A DNA stretch of 42,766 bases from an uncultured Eudoraea sp. (GCF_947258525.1 NZ_CAMYIP010000152.1:36183-78948); one strand, 5' to 3'; positions 17,211-25,559 are shown, counted from the stretch's first letter. Notes: generated by a model not told the origin, from the letters alone. Made by a program: numbers and translations.

Positions 17211-17215
17211 AAGGT

Positions 17216-18589
17216 ATGAATAAAACCGTTGTTCTGAATGTTGTTGGTTTGACCAAAAGATTAATTGGTGAGCATACGCCTTTTATTAAATCGTTTCTTG
17301 CAAATGGTAATTCGGCCTCAATTACACCGGTTCTTCCAGCGGTCACTTGTACTTCTCAAACAACGTATCTTACAGGTAAATGGCCAACAGAACACGGTAT
17401 TGTCGGCAATGGATGGTATTTTAAGGATGAATGTGAGGTAAAATTCTGGAGACAATCTAACAAACTAATTAAAAGTGACAAGTTATGGGATGAGATGAAG
17501 CAACTGGATAGTAATTTTAGTTGCGCTAATCTTTTCTGGTGGTATAATATGTATTCCACAGTCGATTTCAGTGTTACACCACGTCCTAATTATCTTGCAG
17601 ATGGCAGGAAGATTCCCGACATCTATTCACATCCTCCTGAATTAAGGGACCAGTTGCAAAATAAGCTTGGTACATTTCCATTATTTAATTTTTGGGGTCC
17701 TAAAACTTCAGTAAAATCTAGTCAGTGGATAGCAGATGCCGCCATTAATACTGACAAATTATATGATCCTACGCTCACATTGGTTTACCTGCCGCATTTG
17801 GATTATAATTTACAGAGACATGGTATTGACTTCCCAAAAATTAGCAAGGATCTTAGGGAAATTGATGAGGTTGTGAAAAAGCTGGTAAATTACTATGATA
17901 AAAGAAATACGAATATAGTGCTACTCTCCGAATATGGTATTACCAATGTAAACAATCCAATTCACATTAATCGTATTCTACGCTCTGAGGGTTTAATAAG
18001 CGTAAGGGAGGAAAGAGGCCTTGAGCTATTAGATGCAGGTGCCAGTAAAGCATTTGCCGTAGCCGATCATCAAATAGCGCATGTTTATTTGAATGATCCT
18101 GCTACAAAAAAGAGAGTCAAAAAATTATTGGAAGGTATTGATGGTATTGAAAGAGTTTTGTCGACAAGTGAACTGGAGGCAACAAATCTAAATCATGACA
18201 GGTGTGGTGATTTAGTCTTGATTGCCGAAAAAAATTCATGGTTTACCTATTACTTCTGGATGGATGATGCAAAAGCTCCGGATTATGCAAGAATGGTAGA
18301 TATACACAAAAAACCCGGGTATGATCCGGTAGAAATGTTTACAGATCCTGATGATAAATTTGTCATGCCAAAAGTTATATTGAAGCTTTTGAAGAAGAAA
18401 CTTGGATTTAGGACAGTAATGAATATAATACCTCTAAAAGCAGATTTGGTTAAGGGTTCTCATGGCAGACTCCCGGAGGACATGACAGATTACCCAATAT
18501 TTATTACAAACAATAGAAGTTCATTAAATCGAGAACTTTATAAATCTACGGAAGTTTATGGGCTTCTGGCTAAACTGTTAACCGGATAA
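17216..18589 (+). CDS. eboF: EboF, alkaline phosphatase / nucleotide pyrophosphatase superfamily
   Basis: A 457-residue enzyme of the phosphodiesterase (NPP)/alkaline phosphatase superfamily. The nucleophile loop is PAVTCTSQTTYLTGKWP, followed by TEHGIVGNGW. Further metal-site candidates are YLPHLDYNLQRHG and, near the C-terminus, KGSHGRLPEDM. Where classical NPPs have a DHGM motif, this protein has LLSEYGITN, so one metal ligand is Glu-Tyr rather than Asp-His. The ATG at 17216 gives the natural N-terminus MNKTVVLNVVGLTK; a GTG at 17189 lies inside eboE and is unlikely. No signal peptide is seen, so it acts in the cytoplasm or at its inner membrane face. Confidence 0.92.
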   Translation: MNKTVVLNVVGLTKRLIGEHTPFIKSFLANGNSASITPVLPAVTCTSQTTYLTGKWPTEHGIVGNGWYFKDECEVKFWRQSNKLIKSDKLWDEMKQLDSNFSCANLFWWYNMYSTVDFSVTPRPNYLADGRKIPDIYSHPPELRDQLQNKLGTFPLFNFWGPKTSVKSSQWIADAAINTDKLYDPTLTLVYLPHLDYNLQRHGIDFPKISKDLREIDEVVKKLVNYYDKRNTNIVLLSEYGITNVNNPIHINRILRSEGLISVREERGLELLDAGASKAFAVADHQIAHVYLNDPATKKRVKKLLEGIDGIERVLSTSELEATNLNHDRCGDLVLIAEKNSWFTYYFWMDDAKAPDYARMVDIHKKPGYDPVEMFTDPDDKFVMPKVILKLLKKKLGFRTVMNIIPLKADLVKGSHGRLPEDMTDYPIFITNNRSSLNRELYKSTEVYGLLAKLLTG

Positions 18590-18600
18590 AATCTTAAATT

Positions 18601-18960
18601 ATGAAAAACCTCTTCAAAATTCTTTCTCTGATATTTACACTGCTGTTTATTTGGGCCGCATATGTTCAGTATAATGATCCTGACGCTTTGTTGTGGTATG
18701 CTATCTATGGAGTTGCCGCTGCGGCCTCCTTGTTATTTTATCTGGGCAAATTAAATGTTACAGGTGCAGTTATTCTAAGTGGTATTTATTTTGTTAGTAC
18801 TTTCCTTATGTGGCCAGAACAATATGAAGGGGTAACTATTGGTAATGGTGATATTGACAATATTGAAAGGGGTAGAGAATCCTTAGGACTGCTCATTGTG
18901 GCAGTAATAATGCTCATTTATGCCTTTAGGCTCCGATTGACTAATAAGTCAAAGGTCTAG
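18601..18960 (+). CDS. TMEM220-family small membrane protein
   Basis: A 119-residue membrane protein with three to four hydrophobic segments (about 5-22, 33-48, 55-66 and 96-110). The sequence WAAYVQYNDPDALLWYAIYG near residues 19-38 is the hallmark of the TMEM220 family, which has no known function. It lies 11 bases after eboF on the same strand, so it is probably part of the ebo transcript. Its last 12 bases overlap the dnaX 3' end, which is encoded on the other strand. Confidence 0.85.
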   Translation: MKNLFKILSLIFTLLFIWAAYVQYNDPDALLWYAIYGVAAAASLLFYLGKLNVTGAVILSGIYFVSTFLMWPEQYEGVTIGNGDIDNIERGRESLGLLIVAVIMLIYAFRLRLTNKSKV

Positions 18961-20763
18961 ATCAAACTCTTTTCTTAGGAGATCAATGGCAGGGTTTATT
19001 TCCCTTAATTTTTGGTACTTCTCTTCGGGGGTATAGGCAAACTTTTTGGCAATTTCTTCGTTGACGCTTATTTTCAGCTCAATGCTATAATTATTGAGTT
19101 CTTTTCTTAGAAACTTCAAAAGTTGAAATTGTTCCCTTTCTATTTCTTTTTTCATTGTACCATTCGGGAGCTCAATAAATATCTGTGTTTGATCAACTAT
19201 TTTGGGCTTGTCGGAACTTAGATTCGAAGCCATTATCTTTTTACCTGCCTTATCCAACTTTTGAATATATGACTCCCAATGTTTTAATAAATCCTCTTTT
19301 GTAAAACTTTCTTTAGGTAGATCATCTTCATCAATGACTACTTCAATCTTTTTGAGTTGATGCTCTTTTTTTGCCTTTAAACTGGATAATGATAACCCGG
19401 AAATTCTTTTAGATCGCTCTTTAATTTTAATTTTTCTATTAGGATCTGATATCAATACTTCCTCTGCCATTATTTCTGTTAGAGGCTGGGCATCAATTTT
19501 TTCTGTTATTGGGGATTCATTGGAGTAATTGATTTCTGCTTCCTTCTCTTCTGGGATGACTTTTTTTATTTTCTCCGAGATTTCAGCAGATTCTACAGAT
19601 GCCTTCCCTTGGCTGATAGGCATGGTATCCATAAAAAAGGAAGTAGGAATTAATTGAATTTCACCGCTCCATTCTGAGCTGAGGTTTTCAAGATTTTTTT
19701 TTTCACCATTAAAATCTATGGAGGCTAGTTTCATCAGGGTCAATTCAACCAATAATCTATGGTTTTTACTGGCTTTGTAATTAAGATCACATTCATTAGC
19801 GATAGATATCCCTTTTAATAAAAAAGATTCAGAAGTCTTTTTAGATTGCTCCAGATACTTTGTTTTAGCCTTTTCACCAACTTCTAAAAGAGCAATGGTA
19901 TCTTCATGCCTGCAAACCAAAAGATCTCTGAAATGTGAAGCCAGACCATTAATAAAATGGTGCCCCTCAAAACCCTTAGCCAGCGTATTATTGAACAAAA
20001 CCAGTAACTGAGGGATATTATGTTCCAGAATTAAATCTGTAGTCGTAAAGTATGTATCATAGTCCAGGACATTTAAATTCTCTGTAACAGCGGCTCTTGT
20101 AAGCTCCTTTCCCGAGAAACTTACTACACGGTCAAAAATAGACAAGGCATCTCTCATAGCGCCATCTGCCTTCTGAGCAATGATGTGCAGCGCGTCATCT
20201 TCTGCCTCAACTCCTTGCTGTTCGGCAATATATTTGAGATACTTGGCGGCGTCTTTAACGGTTATCCGTTTAAAGTCAAATATCTGGCAACGAGACAAAA
20301 TAGTTGGTATTATTTTGTGCTTTTCAGTAGTTGCTAAAATGAAAATAGCATGTTTGGGTGGTTCTTCAAGAGTTTTTAAAAATGCGTTGAAAGCAGATTG
20401 AGATAGCATATGTACCTCATCTATGATATACACTTTGTATTTTCCAACCTGAGGTGGAATACGCACCTGATCTATCAAACTCCTGATATCATCAACGGAA
20501 TTGTTGGATGCCGCATCCAGTTCAAAAATATTGAATGCAAAATCTTCATCTTCTTTTTCAGTACCGTCCTGATTTATCTTTTTGGCCAAAATCCTTGCAC
20601 ATGTCGTCTTACCAACACCTCTGGGACCGCAAAATAAAAGCGCTTGTGCAAGATGGTTATTCTCAATAGCATTCTGCAGCGTGTTTGTAATGGCTTCCTG
20701 ACCCACAACATCCTTAAAGGTCTTGGGTCTGAATTTACGTGCCGATACAATAAATGGTTCCAA
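18949..20763 (-). CDS. dnaX: DNA polymerase III subunit tau (gamma)
   Basis: Clamp-loader ATPase, 604 residues. The AAA+ motor is complete: P-loop CGPRGVGKTTCARILAKK (about 45-62), Walker B YIIDEVHMLS, SRC arginine finger in TILSRCQIFDF, and sensor 2 in GAMRDALSIFD. The cysteine zinc module normally found between P-loop and ELDAAS is absent (the stretch reads KINQDGTEKEDEDFAFN). Residue 352 ends domain III (LVELTLMKLASI), then an A10 tract at residues 354-357 precedes the tau-specific part, which is charged and low in conservation. The -7 box at 20812-20819 fits its start. See the separate slippery-site entry. Confidence 0.96.
   Translation of the reverse strand: MEPFIVSARKFRPKTFKDVVGQEAITNTLQNAIENNHLAQALLFCGPRGVGKTTCARILAKKINQDGTEKEDEDFAFNIFELDAASNNSVDDIRSLIDQVRIPPQVGKYKVYIIDEVHMLSQSAFNAFLKTLEEPPKHAIFILATTEKHKIIPTILSRCQIFDFKRITVKDAAKYLKYIAEQQGVEAEDDALHIIAQKADGAMRDALSIFDRVVSFSGKELTRAAVTENLNVLDYDTYFTTTDLILEHNIPQLLVLFNNTLAKGFEGHHFINGLASHFRDLLVCRHEDTIALLEVGEKAKTKYLEQSKKTSESFLLKGISIANECDLNYKASKNHRLLVELTLMKLASIDFNGEKKNLENLSSEWSGEIQLIPTSFFMDTMPISQGKASVESAEISEKIKKVIPEEKEAEINYSNESPITEKIDAQPLTEIMAEEVLISDPNRKIKIKERSKRISGLSLSSLKAKKEHQLKKIEVVIDEDDLPKESFTKEDLLKHWESYIQKLDKAGKKIMASNLSSDKPKIVDQTQIFIELPNGTMKKEIEREQFQLLKFLRKELNNYSIELKISVNEEIAKKFAYTPEEKYQKLREINPAIDLLRKEFDLDL
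19694..19703 (-). other. A10 slippery tract in dnaX
   Basis: On the dnaX coding strand ten consecutive A follow the G of codon 354 (GAA AAA AAA AAT). Adding one A, or a -1 ribosomal slip, changes the reading to Lys-Ser and a TGA after codon 358. Loss of one A leads to a stop about 16 codons later. The tract comes directly after the last helix of domain III, where the shorter gamma form would end. Only a 4-bp GCTC/GAGC stem is seen downstream. Confidence 0.7.
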
Positions 20764-20811
20764 ATAAACAAGCTTTTGTAGACTAAATATAAGCGCCTAA
20801 CGGGTTATATA

Positions 20812-20819
20812 CAAATATA
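20812..20819 (-). promoter_or_regulatory. -7 box of dnaX
   Basis: On the minus strand TATATTTG matches TAnnTTTG and lies 48 bases before the dnaX ATG. No TTTG is present 19 bases upstream. The space between here and rnpB (20820-21000) contains nothing further that I can identify. Confidence 0.5.
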
Positions 20820-20997
20820 GAAATAGCCGTTCATTTTGGCGTTTATTTTAGACATAGATGCCCAATTTTTATCAACAATTAATTGGTTGAGGTACTATTG
20901 GCCAGGGGCAAGATTCCAAAATGCTTTTATTTTGTTGTGGGTATTTTTGAAACAATACAAGAATTATGCTATAAACCTTAATAATTGTTTAAATCTT

Positions 20998-21026
20998 TTT
21001 GGCTTAAAAGGGATGTTGTACCTTTG
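20998..21026 (+). promoter_or_regulatory. rnpB promoter
   Basis: TACCTTTG (21019-21026) is an exact -7 box, with TTTG at 20998-21001 and a 17-base spacer. Initiation six or so bases downstream would fall at about 21031, which agrees with the start of the P1 helix of RNase P RNA. Confidence 0.6.
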
Positions 21027-21030
21027 CATT

Positions 21031-21348
21031 AAACAGGTCACCTTATCGCGCTCGCATTTTATGTGGGTGAGGAAAGTCCGGACACCATAGTGCAGCATAG
21101 CGGGTAACCCCCGTCTATTCCCCCATGTGGGGAAGAAGGACAAGTGCAACAGAAAGGAAGTACAGGTAATGCTGTAGTGAAATCAGGTAAACTCTATGCG
21201 GTGAAACGCCATGTATATCAGCGTCTGAGAGCGGCACGTTCAAGCTGAAGGGTAGGCGGTTAGAACTTTTGGGTAACCACAGGTCCAGATAAATGATAAG
21301 GGGGGTCTCTTTGAGGCTTTACAGAATCCGGCTTACGACCTGCTTTTA
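21031..21348 (+). ncRNA. rnpB: RNase P RNA, bacterial class A
   Basis: Catalytic RNA of RNase P, which makes tRNA 5' ends. The universal 5' core GAGGAAAGTCCGGAC is at 21069-21083 and its 3' P4 partner ACAGAATCCGGCTTA at 21321-21335. The AGATAAATGATAAG segment near 21287 is also typical. P1 is formed by CAGGTC (21034-21039) and GACCTG (21337-21342), which sets both ends to within a few bases. Length of about 318 is slightly shorter than in E. coli. A terminator follows immediately. Confidence 0.93.
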
Positions 21349-21349
21349 G

Positions 21350-21406
21350 AAAAAATCCTTTATTTTTTACGATTTATTTTAAATCTTAGGAGTAAGGGAT
21401 TTTTTT
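21350..21406 (+). terminator. terminator after rnpB
   Basis: AAAAAATCC (21350-21358) pairs with GGATTTTTT (21397-21405), and the T-run continues to 21406. A small GATTT/AAATC hairpin lies in the loop. It also stands at the 3' end of rsmD, which converges from the other strand. Confidence 0.65.
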
Positions 21407-21416
21407 ATTCTGAGCT

Positions 21417-21956
21417 TTAATCTAATTCAAAAAAACTAAAAATACTTCCTCCGTATTTCTTCATGTATTTAAAATGTTCAAGAGCAGATAAATCTGTGTG
21501 CTTGGAATGCTCTATTATCAAAATACCATTATCATTCAATAATTGCCTTTCAAAAATAATTGAAGCAATCCTTGAACAATCGTCAACAGTAAAGCTATAC
21601 GGAGGGTCAACAAATATTATATCAAAATTCAGGGTTACTTTTTCAATAAATTTAAAAACGTCATTTTTTATAGCAGAAATGTTGAAGTCAAGTTCATTAG
21701 CCGTTTTAGCTATAAACTTTATACATCTGTAATCTTTATCAACTGCTACAATTTCTTTGCTGCCCCTGGAGGCAAACTCAAAACTTATATTTCCTGTTCC
21801 GGAAAATAAGTCAAGTACCTTTAAATCCTCAAAGTAGTAGTTGTTATTTAAGATGTTGAATAAAGCTTCTTTAGCCATGTCCGTAGTAGGACGTACCGGT
21901 AGTCCTCTAGGCGCATTAATGCGGCGACCCTTATGTGAACCGGATATAATTCGCAT
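21417..21956 (-). CDS. rsmD: 16S rRNA (guanine966-N2)-methyltransferase
   Basis: SAM-dependent methyltransferase acting on G966 of 16S rRNA. The 179 residues start with MRIISGSHKGRRINAP, followed by RPTTDMAKEALFNIL, the SAM motif LDLFSGTGNISFEFASRG (about 50-67), and the catalytic VDPPYSF. Its ATG overlaps the DUF3822 stop by one base, so it is translated with that gene. RsmD and its neighbours form a minus-strand operon of three genes. Confidence 0.95.
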   Translation of the reverse strand: MRIISGSHKGRRINAPRGLPVRPTTDMAKEALFNILNNNYYFEDLKVLDLFSGTGNISFEFASRGSKEIVAVDKDYRCIKFIAKTANELDFNISAIKNDVFKFIEKVTLNFDIIFVDPPYSFTVDDCSRIASIIFERQLLNDNGILIIEHSKHTDLSALEHFKYMKKYGGSIFSFFELD

Positions 21957-22777
21957 TAAAGTGCATTTAGAACAGTGAAATCTACTACATCTTTCTCAAG
22001 TTCTTCTGTAGAATAAATATCACTTGGTGGAATAAACAATGAAATATGATGTATATATTCATAAGCAATATTGTAGAGCTCATCTCTCATATCTACTTCT
22101 CCGAAAAGTCTTAATTTGATAGTTTCTGTATCCAGTTTCAGTTGTTCCAAAGTAAAAAGCAGGTAATAAATAAAATCTTCCTTGGTTTTAAATGGAAAAC
22201 TATTGAAGAACAATAATTGTTTTTGATTAAGTACAGTAATATCCATTTGATTATCTGCCACGTGCACATAACAAATGGTCTCATTTCCGTTACTGTGTGA
22301 ATTTAACAACGATTGGACCATGACTGTCCCATGGTGCATGAATTCAAATTCCCCAAAAAGGTCATAAATATAATTGTTGATATTTACAAAAGGCACATAA
22401 ACATTTACCATATCATAACTGGCTATCTCATCATATTCAATAAGGTCATTGGCGAGTATTTTGACATTAAACTTTAGATAATTGGCAAGTTCTGCGGTAT
22501 CAAATAATGCTTTAGGAACAAGACTAAATAAATTATTCCTGTGGATGACCACAACTTCAGAAAACGAATAATCTTCAACCTCTGAATCCCGGAAAAGCTG
22601 CTTTAATTCATTTAGCATCTCATAAGGACTTAGCTCTTTTCCGAAGCTAAGCCGCTTGAAATCTTTTATCGTGTTAGCTATAGTATCCACGATACAAAAA
22701 GAAAGTCCATTCAAGCTAACCTGAATGGACAATTTATGATAATCTTCAATATTGTTATAGGTCTCCTTTTTTGTCAT
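21956..22777 (-). CDS. DUF3822 family protein
   Basis: A 273-residue protein of a Bacteroidota family with unknown role. The N-terminus KLSIQVSLNGLSFCIVDTIANTIKDFKRLSF and later CYVHVADNQMDITVLNQKQLLFFNSFP have the two repeated strand patterns of an actin/Hsp70-like (RNase H-type) fold, similar in outline to PilM-like proteins. That comparison is inference from pattern only. I chose MTKKETYN (22777); the upstream frame begins inside the preceding gene. It overlaps the pilin-like gene by 23 bases and rsmD by one. Confidence 0.8.
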   Translation of the reverse strand: MTKKETYNNIEDYHKLSIQVSLNGLSFCIVDTIANTIKDFKRLSFGKELSPYEMLNELKQLFRDSEVEDYSFSEVVVIHRNNLFSLVPKALFDTAELANYLKFNVKILANDLIEYDEIASYDMVNVYVPFVNINNYIYDLFGEFEFMHHGTVMVQSLLNSHSNGNETICYVHVADNQMDITVLNQKQLLFFNSFPFKTKEDFIYYLLFTLEQLKLDTETIKLRLFGEVDMRDELYNIAYEYIHHISLFIPPSDIYSTEELEKDVVDFTVLNAL

Positions 22778-23405
22778 AAATAGGTGGCCAGTTCCCATTA
22801 GTACTCACATCTGTAAGCGAACCTACTTTAATTTCTGATCCGTTTACTTCTTCAACACTTATTTGAGCATTTTCTTTCGTCAAAAGATCCTTTGGCTGGT
22901 CGTATAAAATTACATCCTTTTTAACTTTGGCTTCAAAAACCGGTGCTTTGTAACCTCCCTTATCAATAATATCTGCTTTCATGGTAAATGTTTCTCCACC
23001 TTGGGCATAAGGAACATTCATCATGCTTTTATAGCGATCATCACCTTTAAACAAAGAATCCTTTACGGAAACAAATCCAAGTGTGTCTATAATCGTTATT
23101 TCCCTTAATAAATCAATTCCATAAACCTTGTCAAATTCCATGTATGAAGAATCTCTTTGTTGGGTAATGGTATATTTTCCTGAGTCTACAAACGAAATAA
23201 GGCTTTTGAAGTCATTGGCAAATTTTCCATTCACAGTCCTGTAAGCTTCCTGTGAATTTCTAATATCTTTTAAAGTAGAAATAACTTTCGAAAAGCGATC
23301 TTCTTTTACCTTTTGAAACTCAATTGGCCCGGTTACAGATCTATATATCATGTATCCAAGTCCTACGCAAATTATCCAAAGTACTATCTGAAGTATGGTT
23401 TTCAT
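22755..23405 (-). CDS. membrane-anchored pilin-like protein, uncharacterised
   Basis: A 216-residue protein with a single N-terminal membrane helix (about 4-20: ILQIVLWIICVGLGYMI), then a long amphipathic stretch (VKEDRFSKVISTLKDIRNSQEAYRTV, the kind of helix found in type IV pilin-like and pseudopilin proteins), and a beta-rich periplasmic part. It has no prepilin peptidase signature, so it is pilin-like in shape only. It heads the operon with DUF3822 and rsmD. Function not recognised. Confidence 0.7.
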   Translation of the reverse strand: MKTILQIVLWIICVGLGYMIYRSVTGPIEFQKVKEDRFSKVISTLKDIRNSQEAYRTVNGKFANDFKSLISFVDSGKYTITQQRDSSYMEFDKVYGIDLLREITIIDTLGFVSVKDSLFKGDDRYKSMMNVPYAQGGETFTMKADIIDKGGYKAPVFEAKVKKDVILYDQPKDLLTKENAQISVEEVNGSEIKVGSLTDVSTNGNWPPIYDKKGDL

Positions 23406-23440
23406 TTTTAACTGGTATTAATTAACTTTAGTGGTCTTCA

Positions 23441-23448
23441 CAAATCTA
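23441..23448 (-). promoter_or_regulatory. -7 box for the pilin-like/DUF3822/rsmD operon
   Basis: On the minus strand TAGATTTG matches TAnnTTTG and lies 35 bases before the start at 23405. The -33 position holds CTTT rather than TTTG. Confidence 0.5.
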
Positions 23449-23493
23449 CAATTTTTTTTTAATCGTAAAAGGTTTTGTAGCAAAAATCCTCGT

Positions 23494-23501
23494 TATATTT
23501 G
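23494..23501 (+). promoter_or_regulatory. -7 box very close to the helicase start
   Basis: TATATTTG matches TAnnTTTG and ends eight bases before the ATG at 23509. TTTG is 16 bases upstream. Initiation at the usual distance would begin at or next to the start codon, which suggests a leaderless or nearly leaderless mRNA. Confidence 0.45.
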
Positions 23502-23508
23502 AAGGCTG

Positions 23509-24942
23509 ATGAAATTGCTTACCGCGCCTTCTTTTTATAAACTTCTTAAGGATAACTTTCCTCATTTGCCTACACCAAAACAAGAACTGGCATTACAACA
23601 ACTGGCCCATTTTGTATTATCAGACAAGAAAGATGAAATTTATTTGTTGAAAGGCTTTGCGGGAACCGGTAAAACTACGATAGTAGGTGATATTGTTTCG
23701 AACCTATGGAAAACAACTATGAAGGCAGTGCTGCTGGCACCTACCGGAAGGGCGGCTAAAGTAATGAGTAATTATTCAAAAAGTCAGGCCTTTACAATTC
23801 ACAGGAAAATCTACTTCCCAAAAAAGGAAAGAGGGGGAGGTATAAAATTTGTGCTCGCACCTAATAAACACAGGGATACAATTTTCATTGTAGATGAAGC
23901 TTCTATGATCCCCGATGCACCCTCAGATTCCAAGTTATTTGGAAATGGCTCATTACTAGACGATTTGTTAATGTATGTTTATTCCGGACATAATTGTAAA
24001 CTAATTTTAATTGGCGATACTGCGCAATTGCCTCCGGTTCACTTACAAATCAGTCCTGCTCTAGACAGCGAAAAACTAATATATAATTATAATAAAGAAG
24101 TAATAACCCTCGAATTAGACGAAGTAGTCAGACAGGCAGAGAACTCGGGAATATTGTTGAATGCGACCAATTTGAGGGAGCAGTTGCAATCCGACTACCT
24201 GGATGAGTTTAAATTTGATGTTGAACCATTTAAAGACATAATAAGACTTATTGATGGCCATGATATTCAGGAGGCAATTGACAATTCTTACAGGGAAAAT
24301 GGTAAGGAGGAGACCGTACTGATTGTGCGCTCAAACAAAAGAGCAAATTTGTACAATGAAAACATTAGGAATAGAATTTTATACCTGGAAAATGAATTGG
24401 CCCCTGGTGATTATATGATGGTTGTAAAGAACAATTACTTTTGGTTAAAACCCAATTCTGAAGCCGGTTTTATAGCAAATGGTGATATTATTGAAATACT
24501 GGAGATTTTTTCTATTAAGGAGCTTTATGGATTCAAATTTGCCGAGGTAAAGGTGAAAATGGTAGATTATCCAAACCAACGACCATTGGAGCCTGTATTA
24601 TTATTAGACACTATAAGAGCAGATACCCCATCATTGTCCTATGAAGAAGGCAATCGGCTATATCAGGAAGTGCAAAACGATTATGCTCATGAAAAATCAA
24701 AATATAAGCGTTTTCTGGGAGTAAAGAATAATAAATACTTTAATGCCTTACAGGTAAAGTTTTCTTATGCCATAACTTGTCACAAATCGCAAGGAGGACA
24801 ATGGAATACTGTATTTGTAGAGCAACCTTATCTTCCAAATGGAATAGATCGCGACTATTTGCGATGGCTTTATACAGCGGTAACCAGGGCAAAGGAAAAA
24901 TTATACCTGATAGGGTTTAAGAGTGATTTTTTTGTTGATTAG
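23509..24942 (+). CDS. RecD/Dda-like SF1 DNA helicase
   Basis: A 477-residue SF1B helicase. Motifs in order: Walker A LKGFAGTGKTTIVGDI (about 46-61), motif Ia LLAPTGRAAKVMS, motif II IFIVDEASMI, motif III LILIGDTAQLPPV, and the C-terminal AITCHKSQGGQW (motif V) and LYTAVTRAKEKLYL (motif VI). The size and order fit the AAA_30/UvrD_C_2 type found in RecD2 and phage Dda. It lacks a RecBC partner nearby, so it is probably a stand-alone repair or fork-associated helicase. First ATG used; the next methionine lies within the ATPase core. Confidence 0.92.
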   Translation: MKLLTAPSFYKLLKDNFPHLPTPKQELALQQLAHFVLSDKKDEIYLLKGFAGTGKTTIVGDIVSNLWKTTMKAVLLAPTGRAAKVMSNYSKSQAFTIHRKIYFPKKERGGGIKFVLAPNKHRDTIFIVDEASMIPDAPSDSKLFGNGSLLDDLLMYVYSGHNCKLILIGDTAQLPPVHLQISPALDSEKLIYNYNKEVITLELDEVVRQAENSGILLNATNLREQLQSDYLDEFKFDVEPFKDIIRLIDGHDIQEAIDNSYRENGKEETVLIVRSNKRANLYNENIRNRILYLENELAPGDYMMVVKNNYFWLKPNSEAGFIANGDIIEILEIFSIKELYGFKFAEVKVKMVDYPNQRPLEPVLLLDTIRADTPSLSYEEGNRLYQEVQNDYAHEKSKYKRFLGVKNNKYFNALQVKFSYAITCHKSQGGQWNTVFVEQPYLPNGIDRDYLRWLYTAVTRAKEKLYLIGFKSDFFVD

Positions 24943-24975
24943 GAATAACTTAATTTAGTACAACAGATTTTTGTA

Positions 24976-25548
24976 ATGACATCTGAAACAATAATTAGCA
25001 TATTTCTTGGAGTTGGACTTGCTGCCTCGGTCGGATTCAGGGTTTTCTTGCCTTTGTTTGCATTAAGCCTTGCGGCCTATTTCGGTGTCTGGGAATTGAA
25101 TCAAAACTGGGTATGGATTGGCAGTCTTGCGGCATTAATTGTACTTGGAGTTGCTACATTAGTAGAATTAATGGCCTATTTTATTCCATGGGTAGATAAT
25201 TTACTAGATAGTATGGCTATACCCCTTGCAGCAATTGCAGGCACTGCCGTAATGGTTTCTACTGTGGCAAATTTAGATCCTGTGGTAACCTGGTCTCTAG
25301 CTATTATAGCCGGAGGAGGAACTGCAACCGCCATAAAAGGTGCGTCGGCTGCAGGAAGAGTAGTATCTACCACAACCACAGGAGGACTCGCAAATCCTAT
25401 GGTATCGACTTTAGAATCCGGAACCGCTATAGTAGTTACAACTGCATCGATATTTGCTCCAATACTTGCTATGGTGCTGGTTATAATAATCCTGGTTTTT
25501 ATTTTTTCGATTTATCGTAAATTAAGACCAAGAATTAAACATAAATAA
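24976..25548 (+). CDS. DUF4126 membrane protein
   Basis: A 190-residue hydrophobic protein with five or so membrane segments and Gly/Ala-rich repeats. The start [31 protein letters not shown] and the [27 protein letters not shown] loop are characteristic of DUF4126. Its function is unknown. It lies 33 bases after the helicase and 11 before kdsB, so it may share the kdsB transcript. Confidence 0.85.
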   Translation: MTSETIISIFLGVGLAASVGFRVFLPLFALSLAAYFGVWELNQNWVWIGSLAALIVLGVATLVELMAYFIPWVDNLLDSMAIPLAAIAGTAVMVSTVANLDPVVTWSLAIIAGGGTATAIKGASAAGRVVSTTTTGGLANPMVSTLESGTAIVVTTASIFAPILAMVLVIIILVFIFSIYRKLRPRIKHK

Positions 25549-25559
25549 ATAAGAAATCA

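Noticed and set aside
17189-17215. GTG start of eboF inside eboE
   Set aside because: The ATG at 17216 directly gives the typical N-terminal strand; the GTG adds nine residues without any similarity.
20836-21090. Open frame of 84 codons before and into rnpB
   Set aside because: It runs into RNase P RNA, has no similarity to any family I know and no start signal; the overlap with a structured RNA makes it a chance frame.
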